The notes under the pieces were generated by a model. It was not told the DNA's origin. It saw only the letters and a list, made by a program, of their open reading frames with translations, and ran no database searches. A stretch of 64,000 nucleotides of DNA from Channallabes apus (taxonomy: Eukaryota > Chordata > Actinopteri > Siluriformes > Clariidae), in contig CM060127.1 in assembly GCA_030522415.1 (NCBI GenBank), forward strand, positions 6,497,207 through 6,561,206, written 5' to 3'. Each line of letters begins with the position of its first letter. The stretch's first letter is position 1. Below are positions 10,707 through 22,062 of the stretch, piece by piece. Made by a program: the position numbers and the translations under genes.

Positions 10707-12299
10707 TGGTGTGAAAAACTATTTGCCCCCTTCCTGATTTCTTATTCTTTTGCATGTTTGTCACACAAAATGTTTCTGATCATCAAACACATTTAACTAT
10801 TAGTCAAAGATAACACAAGTAAACACAAAATGCAGTTTTTAAATGAGGGGTTTTATTATTTAGAGAGAAAAAAAAATCCAAACCTACATGGCCCTGTCTG
10901 AAAAAGTAATTGCCCCCTGAACCTAATAACTGGTTGGGCCACCCTTAGCAGCAATAACTGCAATCAAGCGTTTGCGATATCTTGCAACGAGTCTTTTACA
11001 GCGCTCTGGAGGAATTTTGGCCCACTCATCTTCGCAGAATTGTTGTAATTCAGCTTTATTTGAGGGTTTTCTAGCATGAACATCTCAATAGGATTCAGGT
11101 CAGGACTTTGATTAGGCCACTCCAAAGTCTTCATTTTGTTTTTCTTCAGCCATTCAGAGGTGGATTTGCTGGTGTGTTTTGGGTCATTGTCCTGCTGCAG
11201 CACCCAAGATCGCTTCAGCTTGAGGTGACGAACAGATGGCCGGACATTCTCCTTCAGGATTTTTTGGTAGACAGTAGAATTCATGGTTCCATCTATCACA
11301 GCAAGCCTTCCAGGTCCTGAAGCAGCAAAACAACCCCAGACCATCACACTACCACCACCAGATTTTACTGTTGGTATGATGTTCTTTTTCTGAAATGCTG
11401 TGTTACTTTTACGCCAGATGTAACGGGACACGCACCTTCCAAAAAGTTAAACTTTTGTCTCGTCGGTCCACAAGGTATTTCCCCAAAAGTCTTGGCAATC
11501 ATTGAGATGTTTTTTAGCAAAATTGAGACGAGCTTTAATGTTCTTTTTGCTTAAAAGTGGTTTGCGCCTTGGAAATCTGCCATGCAGGCCGTTTTTACCC
11601 AGTCTCTTTCTTATGGTGGAGTTGTGAACACTGACCTTAATTGAGGCAAGTGAGGCCTGCAGTTCTTTAGATGTTGTCCTGGGGTCTTTTGTAGCCTCTC
11701 GGACGAGTTGTCTCTGCGCTCTTGGGGTAATTTTGGTCGGCCGGCCTTTCCTGGGAAGGTTCACCACTGTTCCATGTTTTTGCCATTTGTGGATAATGGC
11801 TCTCACTGTGGTTCGCTGGAGTCCCAAAGCTTTAGAAATGGCTTTATAACCTTTACCAGACTGATAGATCTCAATTACTTTTGTTCTCATTTGTTCCTGA
11901 ATTTCTCTGGATCTTGGCATGATGTCTAGCTTTTGAGGTGCTTTTGGTCTACTTCTCTGTGTCAGGTAGCTCCTATTTAAGTGATTTCTTGATTGAAACA
12001 GGTGTGGCAGTAATCAGGCCTGGGGGTGACTACAGAAATTGAACTCAGTTGTGATAAACCACAGTTAAGTTATTTTTTAACAAGGGGGGCAATCACTTTT
12101 TCACACAGGGCCATGTAGGTTTGGATTTTTTTTCTCCCTAAATAATAAAACCCCTCATTTAAAAACTGCATTTTGTGTTCAATTATGTTATCTTTGACTA
12201 ATAGTTAACGGTTTTTGATGAGCAGAAACATTTAAGTGTGACAAACATGCAAAAGAATAAGAAATCAGGAGGAGGGGCAAATAGTTTTTCACACCACTG
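10704..12299 (-). mobile_element. Tc1-like transposon (family A, copy 1)
   Basis: The ends are inverted copies of each other, starting cagtggtgtgaaaaactatt, and extend over about 200 bases (to the aatgcagtttttaaat region on both sides). The flanking dinucleotide is TA on both sides, as expected for Tc1/mariner. The interior codes on the minus strand for a broken transposase. The closely related plus-strand copy lies at 46729-48189. Confidence 0.93.
10964..11920 (-). pseudogene. Tc1 transposase, DD34E type, broken
   Basis: It starts MPRSREIQEQM at 11920. The first 120 residues form the paired-type helix-turn-helix DNA-binding part, with a GRP-containing linker (RKGRPTKITPRAQRQLV). The first catalytic aspartate is in TLWTDETKV. 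The frame then meets an in-frame stop at 11447, and the same frame resumes as LFGRCVSRYIWRK. The second aspartate is in LQQDNDPKHTS and the third acidic residue in SPDLNPIEM. Just after PIEM a small deletion shifts the frame and destroys the C-terminus, which is still present in the copy at 47430-47972. So one nonsense mutation and one frameshift inactivate it. Confidence 0.9.
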
Positions 12300-12301
12300 T
12301 A

Positions 12302-12813
12302 TATATATATATAAAAATAGTATTAGTATAGTATTTTATATATATATTAGTATAATATATCGCGGCTGTGTGATGCATCCTGTACTCTGGTGGAGGCTGT
12401 TGATGTTTGTTTTCTTGTCTTTGAACTACTGTACACAAAGCAGTGTTTTCCCACCTGGAAGTTTCTCCAGCATACTGTATATCAGATTGATGGACATGAC
12501 TCTTCTGTTACATTTGAGGACAACAGTTTTTCCAGCCCAAATGTAATCAACAATGTTTTAAAAAGTTTTTTGTTGTTCTTTTAATGTTATTTTGAAGTAA
12601 ATGAAACAGTAATAGCTAAAATAGTAAAATAAATAGATTAATGGTTTAAATAGTTTTTTTTTTTTAAAAAGGTGGTTGCTATACTAATCATCAACAACAG
12701 GTGTGCTCGAAGAACCAACTTAGCCAGATCGGAATTAGCACGATGATCTCATCTTAGATGTGTCAGTTCATCTCGGATGTGTCAAACGACGTACGAAGAA
12801 CGGACCCGTGCTA
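12302..12813. other. Non-coding AT-rich spacer
   Basis: No gene or delimited repeat seen. It starts with a short (TA)n run and contains a poly-T stretch near 12655. Confidence 0.6.
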
Positions 12814-12815
12814 TA

Positions 12816-13911
12816 CAGATCCTTCACATTTTCATAAAAATTAGCATATTGTGATAAAGTTCATTATTTTATGTAATGTACTGGTAAACATTAAACTTTC
12901 ATATATTTTAGATTCATTACACACAAACTGAAGTAGTTCAAGTAGTTGAAGTAGTTGAAGTAGGCTGTTCCCAGAGTGCTGTATCACGGCACCTCAGTGG
13001 GAAGTCTGTGGAAAGGAAAAAGTGTGGCAGAAAACGCTGCACAACGAGAAGAGGTGATCGGGCCCTGAGGAAGATTGTGGAGAAGGACCGATTCCAGACC
13101 TTGGGGGTCCTCGGAAGCAGTGGACTGAGTCTGGAGTAGAAACATCCAGAGCCACCGTGTACAGGCGTGTGCAGGAAATGGGCTACAGGTTGCAAATTTT
13201 GCATGTCATTCAGAAATCTAGGTGCCAGAGTCTGGAGGAAGACTGGGGAGAGGGAAATGCCAAAATGCCTGAAGTCCAGTGTCCCACAGTCAGTGATGGT
13301 CTGGGGTGCCATGTCAGCTGCTGGCGTTGGTCCACTGTGTTTTATCAAGGGCAGGGTCAATGCAGCTAGCTATCAGGAGATTTTGGAGCACTTCATGCTT
13401 CCATCTGCTGAAAAGCTTTATGGAGATGAAGGTTTAATTTTTCAGCACGACCTGGCACCTGTTCACAGTGCCAAAACCACTGGTAAATGGTGTACTGACC
13501 ATGGTATTACTGTGCTCAATTGGCCTGCCAACTCTCCTGACCTGAACCCCATAGAGAATCTGTGGGATATTTTGAAGAGAAAGTTGAAAGACACAAGACA
13601 CAAGAATCTGCAAAAGGATTCCCGACCAAGTATTGAGTGCATAACTGAACATAATTATTTGAAGGTTGACTTTTTTTTGTATTAGAAACACTTTTCTTTT
13701 ATTGGTCAGATGAAATATGCAAATTTTTTAGATAGGGATTTTGGGTTTTCATGAGCTGTATGCCACAATCATCAATATTAAAACAATAAAAGGCTTGAAC
13801 TATTTCAGTTTGTGTGAAATGAATCTAAAATATATGAAAGTCTAATTCATATACCCACAATGTTTATCAGTACATTACAGTAAATATGCAATTTTTTTTG
13901 AGAAGGACCTG
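12816..13911 (+). mobile_element. Tc1-like transposon (family B), internally deleted
   Basis: The ends are cagatccttcac on the left and gagaaggacctg on the right. The inverted similarity extends over about 100 bases (including cagtttgtgtgaaat near 13807), and TA flanks both sides. The interior holds a decayed plus-strand transposase. The TIR sequence differs from family A. Confidence 0.88.
12940..13685 (+). pseudogene. Tc1-like transposase, family B, degraded
   Basis: Several frames read as transposase. Near 12950-13130 are the HTH words GCSQSAVSRHLSGKS and GRKRCTTRRGDRALRKIV. From 13167 a 172-residue frame gives SVPQSVMVWGAMSAAGVGPL, the second catalytic aspartate in LIFQHDLAPVHSA, and the third acidic residue in SPDLNPIENLWDILKRKL. 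The region with the first catalytic aspartate is deleted and the frame is shifted at least once near 13130. The C-terminus after DTRHKNLQKDSRPSI is altered. It is non-functional. Confidence 0.85.
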
Positions 13912-13913
13912 TA

Positions 13914-14582
13914 TGTAAATGAATCTGTAATTTAGACTGAGTAATGGTGTTAATTTTAGGCGCGTTTTAATTTTCGAGTTACTTGTTTACTGTATTGTCC
14001 CACTGATTTCCCAAAATTTCATATTTTAACAGAAAAAGTAAAGTTATATAGTATTTCTTGATTAACAGTAATACAACTTATACTGTATATTACGGTGGAC
14101 ACATTTAAGAGTGTTATACCACTGCAATTTAACAGTTTTTAACCATAATTTACATAGTTTTACTACAAACATTTTTAGTTACTAAAAATTAAGTATCAAA
14201 ATTACCATTATGGTTAATAAACTGAAGCTGAAAAGAAAATAAAGCAAATAAATATGTGTGATTTGGATAAAATAGGCAAAATAGGTCTGTTATTTCAAAG
14301 TAAATGCTTATAGCATAGCATAATTAAAAACATCCAATGACACATAGGCCTTGCCTCTTTAATACCCACACTTGACCTGATCAGAAAAGAGAGTCAACCC
14401 AACCCTCCTGTTGCACTCTAATAAGTGCAAATCGAGCATGGCCACCTGTCCACCAACCACCAAAAAAATATTACAATATATTTTATTAGCACAAGACTGA
14501 TAAATATAAACACTGACAGCAGGCAGCGATGAACTTTACTTTACATATAGTAAATATAAAATAAAAAAAGTATAAGCTAAAT
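13914..14582. other. Non-coding AT-rich spacer
   Basis: No gene, RNA or delimited repeat was recognised. Confidence 0.6.
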
Positions 14583-14594
14583 AAGTTGTTCCAG

Positions 14595-14967
14595 GTGGCG
14601 GCACGGTGGTGTAGTGGTTAGCACTGTCGCCTTGCACCTCCAGGGTCTGGGTTCGATTCCCCGGCCAGGCTCGGTTCCCGTCTCTGTGTGCATGGAGTTT
14701 GCATGTTCTCCCCGTGCTTGGTGGGTTTCCTCCGGGTACTCCGGTTTCCTCCCACAGTCCAAAGATATGCAGGTTAGGCTAATTGGCGTTCCTAAATTGC
14801 CCATAGTGTGTGATTGGGTGTGTGTGTATGTGTGTGTGCCCTGCGATGGATTGGCACCCTGTCCAGGGTGTACCCCGCCTAGTGCCCGAAGTCTCCTGGG
14901 ATAGGCTCCAGGTCCCCCGCGACCCTGAACACAGGATTAAGCGGTATAGAAAATGAATGAATGAATG
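14595..14967 (+). mobile_element. tRNA-derived SINE, complete
   Basis: The tRNA-like head has an A box (tggtgtagtggttagc) and a B box (gggttcgattcc). It is followed by a conserved body (tgggataggctccaggtccc) and a tail ending (gaat)n. A perfect 12-base target duplication, aagttgttccag, occupies 14583-14594 and 14968-14979, which fixes both ends. This SINE type is widespread in teleosts. A minus-strand copy is at 46243-46586. Confidence 0.93.
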
Positions 14968-14979
14968 AAGTTGTTCCAG

Positions 14980-15671
14980 ACTTATGACAGAAACATAAGA
15001 GTTTTACCACTGATGGTGTGTGCACAGTGTAAACAAAAGCTACTGATACCATTTAGTGGTTAAAATGAGCCTCTAATAATAAATCTGTGCATGTGGTATG
15101 TGCATGTTTAGGAAAAGAACTGAGAAAATTCTTTTTTTTTGTGTACATTTATTAATAATTAGGCTGACTATGAATACATTTTGTCAGTCATGGACTCGCC
15201 CACCAGCAATATTTTCTCTAAATATCACCTGATCACACTCAACACAATGATATGGGTCCTGATGTTTGCAGGTTGACATGTGTCTTTTTGAAAAGTCACA
15301 CAGTCTCCAAAAATGTGTCATACTGTAAATGGCAACAGGGTCAGCCCTGCCTCCTCACTGAGATAAAAAGTTTCCTTGCTCTGAGATTGGTCCCAAATCA
15401 CTGTAACAAAATCACTCAAATCATTTTCTTACAAGAAACTGGAGAGTTATTTTTTTTTATTATCTTTTTCATAAAATCAATCTTCTGTTCCTATTAAAAA
15501 TTGTATTTATTATTTTAATCCAAATATATTGAAATTAGTAAAAAAAAAAAAAAAAACCTTCTCGAAATTTGATCATGGTAAAGATATTACAATCATCAAC
15601 AAGAACAACAACAACAACAACAACAATAATAATAATAATCATAATTAAAGCAACATAAAGTAAAAACACCT
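14980..15671. other. Non-coding region 3-prime of the odorant receptor
   Basis: No gene seen. It contains a poly-A run (about 15541-15557) and (AAC)n/(AAT)n simple repeats (15601-15640). Confidence 0.6.
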
Positions 15672-16616
15672 TTATAAAAAAGCACAAACTCTCCTTTGAC
15701 ATGAAATCATTGTCCTGACACTATTAAAAATTTCTTGCAGTTTTAATCCGTAAATTATGGGATTAACTATAGGTGTAACAACTAAAAAGATAACAGATAT
15801 GATCATGGTGAATATGTGTGGGATTTGTTTTGATTCAATTCTGTTATTATATATGTCAAAACCTACTGTGACAGCATAAATTATTAAAATGAGAAGATGT
15901 GGTAAACAGGTCTGTAATGTTTTTTTTCTAAAATCTTTAGAATTCTTTAAACACACAGCGAGTATCCTGATATATGAGTAGATTATGAAGATCACTGGTG
16001 GAAGTGAAGACAAGCTGACAATGAACAAACCAAAAACATTGTTTAAAGACGTTTCTCCACAGCTTAGTTTAACAATTGAGTAATAATTACAGTATATTCT
16101 GTTTAATTTATTGTTACAGAGCTGAAGTCGGGATGCTAAAATAAAAGCTATACCCATTTCACAGCATGGAACAAACCATGATAAAAATATTAACATTTTC
16201 ACAGTGAACATTTTTATAACTGTAACATACTGTAGTGGTTTACAGATGGACACATATCTGTCATAGGCCATAGCTGATAACAGTGTGAACTCTGACAAAC
16301 CATACGTATAAAGAAGAAATGCTTGTAACAAACATAGTTTATATGAGATTATCTGTTCTTCAGACAGTAAATCAGTGAGCAATTTAGGATAAAAAGCTGT
16401 TGCTCCAAAAAGAGCATTACTAAGCAAAGCAGCAATAAAAATGTACATGGGTTTATGCAAACATTTGTTTCTGTAGATAACAGAAATGATAACAGAATTA
16501 AAACAGATAATCATTATATACACTGTAAAAGTAATTATAAAGTAAAGGTATCTGTGACTCTCTAAATCCACATGTCCATCCAGAGTGAAATATGTAGTGT
16601 AATTAAGTGTATCCAT
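15672..16616 (-). CDS. Odorant receptor (fish OR, class A GPCR)
   Basis: An intronless reading frame of 314 residues from MDTLNYTTY, the usual length for an OR. The frame is open upstream to 16850, but the extra 78 residues are unlike OR N-termini, so I chose the Met at 16616. It keeps an N-terminal glycosylation site (NYT) and seven hydrophobic segments. OR signatures are LHKPMYIF after helix 1, the conserved extracellular cysteine in SYKLCLLQ, MAYDRYVSICKPLQY at the end of helix 3, a cysteine-bearing second extracellular loop, a KTLQTCLPHL-like helix 6 entry, and PIVNPIIYGLK in helix 7. It would act in olfactory neuron membranes, coupling an unknown odorant to G-alpha-olf. No frame break is seen, so it may be functional. 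The subfamily is not identified. Confidence 0.92.
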   Translation of the reverse strand: MDTLNYTTYFTLDGHVDLESHRYLYFIITFTVYIMIICFNSVIISVIYRNKCLHKPMYIFIAALLSNALFGATAFYPKLLTDLLSEEQIISYKLCLLQAFLLYTYGLSEFTLLSAMAYDRYVSICKPLQYVTVIKMFTVKMLIFLSWFVPCCEMGIAFILASRLQLCNNKLNRIYCNYYSIVKLSCGETSLNNVFGLFIVSLSSLPPVIFIIYSYIRILAVCLKNSKDFRKKTLQTCLPHLLILIIYAVTVGFDIYNNRIESKQIPHIFTMIISVIFLVVTPIVNPIIYGLKLQEIFNSVRTMISCQRRVCAFL

Positions 16617-17616
16617 TCCTAAAAAAACATATATGTGTATGAAAGAATGTAGAACATGGAAAACATAGTGTGGAAGAAGATATAGAGCTGTGGTGATAAA
16701 CTGAATATTTTCATGGATATATACTTCCTTATATAGACCCATATTCTTCTGTGATTTGCTTATAGCAACTGCGAGAAAAGCCCCACCTCCTTCCTGCCCT
16801 TTGCCATCATGAATCAGTTCTGTCAATAATACAGTATCTCTAATCTTCACCTTAATTTAAATTTTTTTTGTCCTTTATCTTAAAACCTGCAGAGTACCCT
16901 CATTTAAATACATCTTGAATGTTCGGACAAAGCCTGATGCTAAGACCCAGGAACTTGTGTTCAGTAACACATTTAGTTATGTAGACCAGATGAGCACTGG
17001 TCCATATCCGCTACAGGAGTGGTGTTTCCTGGCTAGTATTCCTTAACAAAATTTGAATTTCTATGTACTGTAGGTGCTACTAACTTTCAACAGTTGATTC
17101 AAAAACTTCCAACATGAAAATAACTAGGTACACTTTCTTTGAGAAAAAAAAATATGATTGCAGCAACCACCACACTTTAACCTGAACATAATGTTTTGCA
17201 TTTTAATATTATTGCTGATGGGCTTATTATCCTAATAATATTCCTGGGACATTGTGTAAGTGGTACCCTACAAATTGCTTAGACTGGTTGACTTCACATG
17301 TAATTGAAGAATAAAATATGCCAGTGAAAGTATACAGTACAGAATATATTCACATAATTCACAATGGTGTGATTTTTAGATGTGTGTTTTTTCCTGCTCT
17401 CCCTGTAGTCAGGCATTCAGTGGGGAGGCCGGAGGTGTTGATGACTTAGCTACTGCTCTCCCAATCTCATACTTTCTGTACTTGCTCATGTCTTCTCAAA
17501 TTCAAATCAAATAAAAATTTAATTTGTCACATACAGTCATACACAGAACAATATGCAGTGAAATGCTTATATGAGCACCCGTGACCTTAAAAATAAAAGA
17601 TTATTAATTAAAAATA
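16617..17616. other. Upstream flank of the odorant receptor
   Basis: No second gene seen. The end of the stretch (about 17496-17580, caaattcaaatcaaat and tttgtcacatacag) is a fish dispersed repeat tail that recurs near 53932-53960. Confidence 0.55.
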
Positions 17617-18018
17617 CAACCCCAAATCAGAAATGTTGGGACAGTAATGGAAAATGCAAATAAAAAAACAGAAAGTATTGACTTCAAAATTTACTTTGAC
17701 TTGTATTTCATTGTAGACAATACAACAGCACCAGGGTTTGACATTGGCACCCGCCCACCCGCCAAATGCGGGTAAAATTCGGCTGTGGCGGGTAATAACT
17801 TTAGTCTCACTAGCCACTTTGGCGGGTAGTTTATTCTTTGGTATGACAATATAATTTTCTTGTACTGTAGTTTTCTCTAAAGTCATCCGATATAATAAAC
17901 GCATTGCAATGTAATATTACGCGCATAAAACGCGCATTAATGTAATGAGGACATTTAATACCTCTCTCTACACATGCTCACACATGCATTGCGCGCGCGA
18001 ACACACACACACACTACT

Positions 18019-18377
18019 GATGCGTGGTTTTTTTTTTTTTTTTTTTTTTACCAAAGCGCGGGTCCCGCTTTTATGAAATTATTTTGCCCGCCCCAGACCA
18101 CTGTATCTATTTTTACAAATCGACCCGCACCCGCGACAATTAAATGATGTAAATTCCCGACCTCAATTTCTCCCACTACTCGTCTTCCATCTTCACTTTT
18201 ATTTCTTTGTTTTTGTTGTGACTGGCAGCGGAATTGCACGCAGCATACATACAGTACATGGATTTTTAAAATTAAATTTAGTTTTTAATGACCCGCCCCT
18301 ACCCGCCGCGCAAGTAAAGCGACAATTTCTTTACCCGCCCCAACCCGACCCGCGGGTTACCAGACGACCCACGCATC
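18019..18377. mobile_element. Small inverted-repeat element (MITE-like)
   Basis: Inverted ends gatgcgtgg and ccacgcatc are flanked by a possible 3-base duplication, act (18016-18018 and 18378-18380). The interior has a 22-base poly-T run and several cgggt/acccg words. A (CA)n tract precedes it and a (GT)n tract follows at about 18409-18438. The family was not identified. Confidence 0.5.
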
Positions 18378-18887
18378 ACTAACACGCACACACTTTTACT
18401 TCCCGTTTGGTGTGTGTGTGTGTGTGTGTGTGTGTGTATCATTTCCTTAAAGGGCTATTGCTTTTCAACAGGTTGAGAATGTTTGCCCCTTTCGCATAGA
18501 TTATTTACTGATTATATAAAAAAGGAATCACTATTAAAATCTATTTAGATTTCATGCAGAATGATAGAAAATTCATCAATTGATTGAATTACCTTACACT
18601 ATAAAGAGTCAACACAACAAGAGAGACCAGAGTCCATTGTCCTAACTCAGAATTCTGATATAATAATACACTGTAAAAAATAAATCCTGAAAATAGTTGT
18701 TGGAACAAAGAAATATATGTTGGGCTAATATAATGCTGGTGTCAAAAAAGAAAAATATGTTTTCTCAATGATTGTATAAATTTCATTACTCAACTACGAA
18801 AGTTTCATCAAGGCAACGAGTAAAACTGTGTTCATGAAACATTTAACTGCACACAAACAATTTTATGTTGGACGAACAAGAGGGACC

Positions 18888-18958
18888 TCTGCGCATGCGC
18901 AAAAGCGTTCTTCCAGAATTTTCGAACTTCCCGCTATTTCCTCCCGAAATGGTGAGTA
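18888..18958 (+). promoter_or_regulatory. NRF1-like palindrome and putative first-exon end in CACTG element
   Basis: The palindrome tgcgcatgcgc at 18890-18900 fits the NRF1 binding consensus. About 50 bases downstream a splice-donor-like string follows an ATG (atggtgagtac, near 18948). Copy 2 keeps the same pair inverted (palindrome at 35183-35194, donor near 35130). It looks like a promoter plus 5-prime exon conserved within the repeat family. Transcription is inferred, not shown. Confidence 0.4.
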
Positions 18959-19569
18959 CTTCATGGAAACTAACTGTCCTGCAAAGTAATTAGCAATTTT
19001 AGTTTTATAACATATATATTATCCAGCAGCAAGCTTTAGAACATTATATTTTCGAGTGTTTATTTATATAATTTGGAGTGTTACAGTAGTTATCTGCAAT
19101 GCACTCGTTTCACTCGTTTTTTTCAGATGGTATGTACAGATGTCGCCCTTAAAACCCTGCGTGTTTTCCCGCGGGATGCCGCAATTTAGCGCGCGGCGTG
19201 CCGCGACTTGCCGGAGGCAACATTCGGGAATTTTAAATAAATGTGTTGCGCTTCACTGAATATCCGCCAGATGGCGCATGGAAGGACTTTATCTAAAAGC
19301 CGGACCAAGTACAACAATGAATGTAAGGACGCGGATGAACAGTGCTGAAGCGAACATGAATTTTATTTTGTTTTATAATAGATCTTTCATGATGAATGAG
19401 TGTATATGTGCTTCACATTATCAAACACAGGCAAAGGAGACAGAAATTATTGAGGGATCCACTGAAAAAAGTAAACCTAGTTTAATGTGTTTTTTTTTTC
19501 TCATTCCATTAGTAAAAAAAATAATTTGCTCTTTTTAACTGAAGTGTCTAATTTATGGTTATGGGTGAA

Positions 19570-19602
<33 letters not shown>

Positions 19603-19681
19603 TATAATGCTGTTTACAGCAGGAAACCAAAGTGAAATATTTCATTTTGATCAAGGTACTCTTATTAGGTTGAGTGTGATT

Positions 19682-22025
19682 TGCGCATGCGCAGTCTTTA
19701 GACCATAGTTTTGCCGGTATAATTTTATTTCCGCCTCAAACCGGAGCATGACGTTGAAACAAGTAAGGAAGGATATCAGAACCTGTATTTCAGTTACTGT
19801 TAGTTAAAGCCCCTGATTAAACTTAAATCTAATCCATTCACAAAGGACATTTCTGCTTCAAACCGTGTCTCATGACCTCATGACGCAGCATTTTCACGGA
19901 CTGAATCACATGCGGGTGGAGATTCTCAAAGAAAACTCCTTTAAACCAGGTAAGAAAGCAAACTCGTGTCATTTCTATGTTAAATGTATCTCTTCTATGA
20001 GCAAATTCATGATTTATGTCAGGAACAACTACTTTGTAGATTGAGTTTTGTGTCCGTGTTTGCTACTGTAGCTAAAAACCACCTATATTACCTTCATTAG
20101 CATAAGCTAACTAACGTGGTGATTTTCAAAAACACCGGAGTTTATACAGTAAGCCAGCGGCGCCGAAGAAAATAATTATATTTAAGTACCGTTGGTTAAC
20201 GATGTAAAAATTAATAGGAAAGTGACGTAAACATAGAACAAGCTAATTTGGAGTGAGTGCTGTTTGTAGTGTACTGCTTTCTATACTTTATACACACTGT
20301 AATTAATATTTGCTAACATAAGAACTTGAGCCAGTCCAATTTTTGTTTTTACCTTTTTTTTTTTTTTTTTTAAAGATCAGTAATGAGTTTCTGAGAATTA
20401 TATCTCCTCCACTTCAAGCAAGATTACTGGTTTCCTTGGACAAGCAACACTACAAACTAATTGAGATCATCAGAAACTAGGGAGGAACCCGTCAGAGAGA
20501 AGACCAGAGATATAATCTTCATCTTCAAGTTCTTGATCTGGTATGTACTCGCTCAAAAGCAGAAATTAGCTTGGTGTCAAATGTAATCTTGTGAATGGAA
20601 GCCACAGGACCTGAGCAAGGCATCCACATCAAGTTGGCTGTGATGCACTAAATTAAAACATAACTAGCAGAATAAAACTTTAGTTTAACTTGTTCACAGG
20701 TTAGTGTATGCTGTCTGAATACAGGTTTCAATGTCTGCCATGTTCATTTTTTCACGCTTTACAAGCCTAACATAACCAACAATACTATGTTTGTTTTTAT
20801 GACCCTAGAGCCTGGAGGTGATTACCTCCTGAAATTAATACTTAAAATGATAAACTTTATCATTAATACATAGTGTGTATATGTATGTCAGTTATTTTGG
20901 CGTATTCATTGAGCTAATTACATTTATCATGCTGCACCATAATCCTAGGTGTTTTTTTCACTCATAGGGAGCATTAAGTGATTTTACATGCATACATCAG
21001 ACACTGTTTTGCCAAATAGAGCAATTGTCTAACAAATGTCCTTTCTTTTATTAGGTTGTTCAGAAAGATGAAGCTCAGGCAGAACTTGTGAGGTGCACAA
21101 TGGCCCTGTTTGTCCTCAGGTAGGAAGAGGACTGTCTTCAGCCTCCACAGGAAATCGGGATTGTGACTTTTTGAGTTTCCATCAGTCGCACATGAATGTT
21201 CCATGTTTTACCTCTGCTGATTTTGTTTCAAGAACATTTTCTAATTTTCTTTTCAGTCCAATTAATAAATGTGTGTTGCAAAGTTGAGTGTTACTATTTG
21301 TAATTTTATGGAGTAATGTTAACATTTTGGATGAAAATATGTTCATTCCACAATAAATGTTTATATAAAGAAATGTGCTTTGAGTGTAAATCAATATGTA
21401 ATTAAGTTTTTTATGCTTATTTTTATGCTTATGCTTTTTTATATTTAAATTATGAATGCCTTAAATCTTACAGTAAAAGGTTTATTTACATTACGTCACT
21501 TCCCAAATATTAGGTGTGACAGATTACTTCAATTGTTTTAAGTTTAGCCAGTGCTATTTTTTTTTTTCAGTAGGGTCAATCAGATGTACAGTGTGGGTAA
21601 GTGTAGTGCTTTTATTGAAGGGATAATGACTGATAATTATTATTATTATTTTTTTTCGGGTGAACAATTTCTTTAATGTTTTCTGAGTTGGGGCTGTTCA
21701 GTAGAAAGTAATAGGCTCACCAATTTACAGTATGATCTTTCAATTTAACAAGTGTAATGTAAACAAGTTAGTTATTATGAGTATGGAAAACATCTTTTCC
21801 TGCATTGTTTTTTTCTGCTTCAGGAGTCAGTCTGTTCTGAGACAGTGAGAGTAGAGGAAGGGCCAGGTACGGTTCAGGACCAGGGAGGGAGCCGGAGACA
21901 GCAGAACAAAGAGATGATATTGCCAGCACCAGCACAGGGAGCACAGTTTTTAGTTTAGATCTCATGTTTACATTTTATTGTATGTTGATGGCTTGACTGT
22001 AAACAACAAACAATGCAATAAATGT
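19682..22025 (+). pseudogene. Decayed spliced gene, possibly SAMD3-like
   Basis: An NRF1-like palindrome (19682-19693) is followed by exon-like blocks with good splice borders: a donor at 19950 (ccag/gtaag), an exon of about 165 bases from 20376 to a donor at 20541, an exon at 21055-21119 bounded by ttag and gtagg, and a last block from about 21824 to an aataaa near 22017. The 20376 exon reads ISNEFLRIISPPLQARLLVS then LDKQHYKLIEIIRN, followed by a stop and GGTRQRE. The 21055 exon reads VVQKDEAQAELVRCTMALFV. This resembles the C-terminal region of SAMD3-like proteins that are abundant in fish transposable elements, but I compare from general knowledge only. Stops make it non-functional. Confidence 0.38.
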
Positions 22026-22031
22026 ATAAAA

Positions 22032-22062
<31 letters not shown>

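Noticed and set aside
15672..16850. 392-residue version of the odorant receptor
   Set aside because: The first 78 residues do not resemble an OR N-terminus. The Met at 16616 gives the normal length with a glycosylation site.
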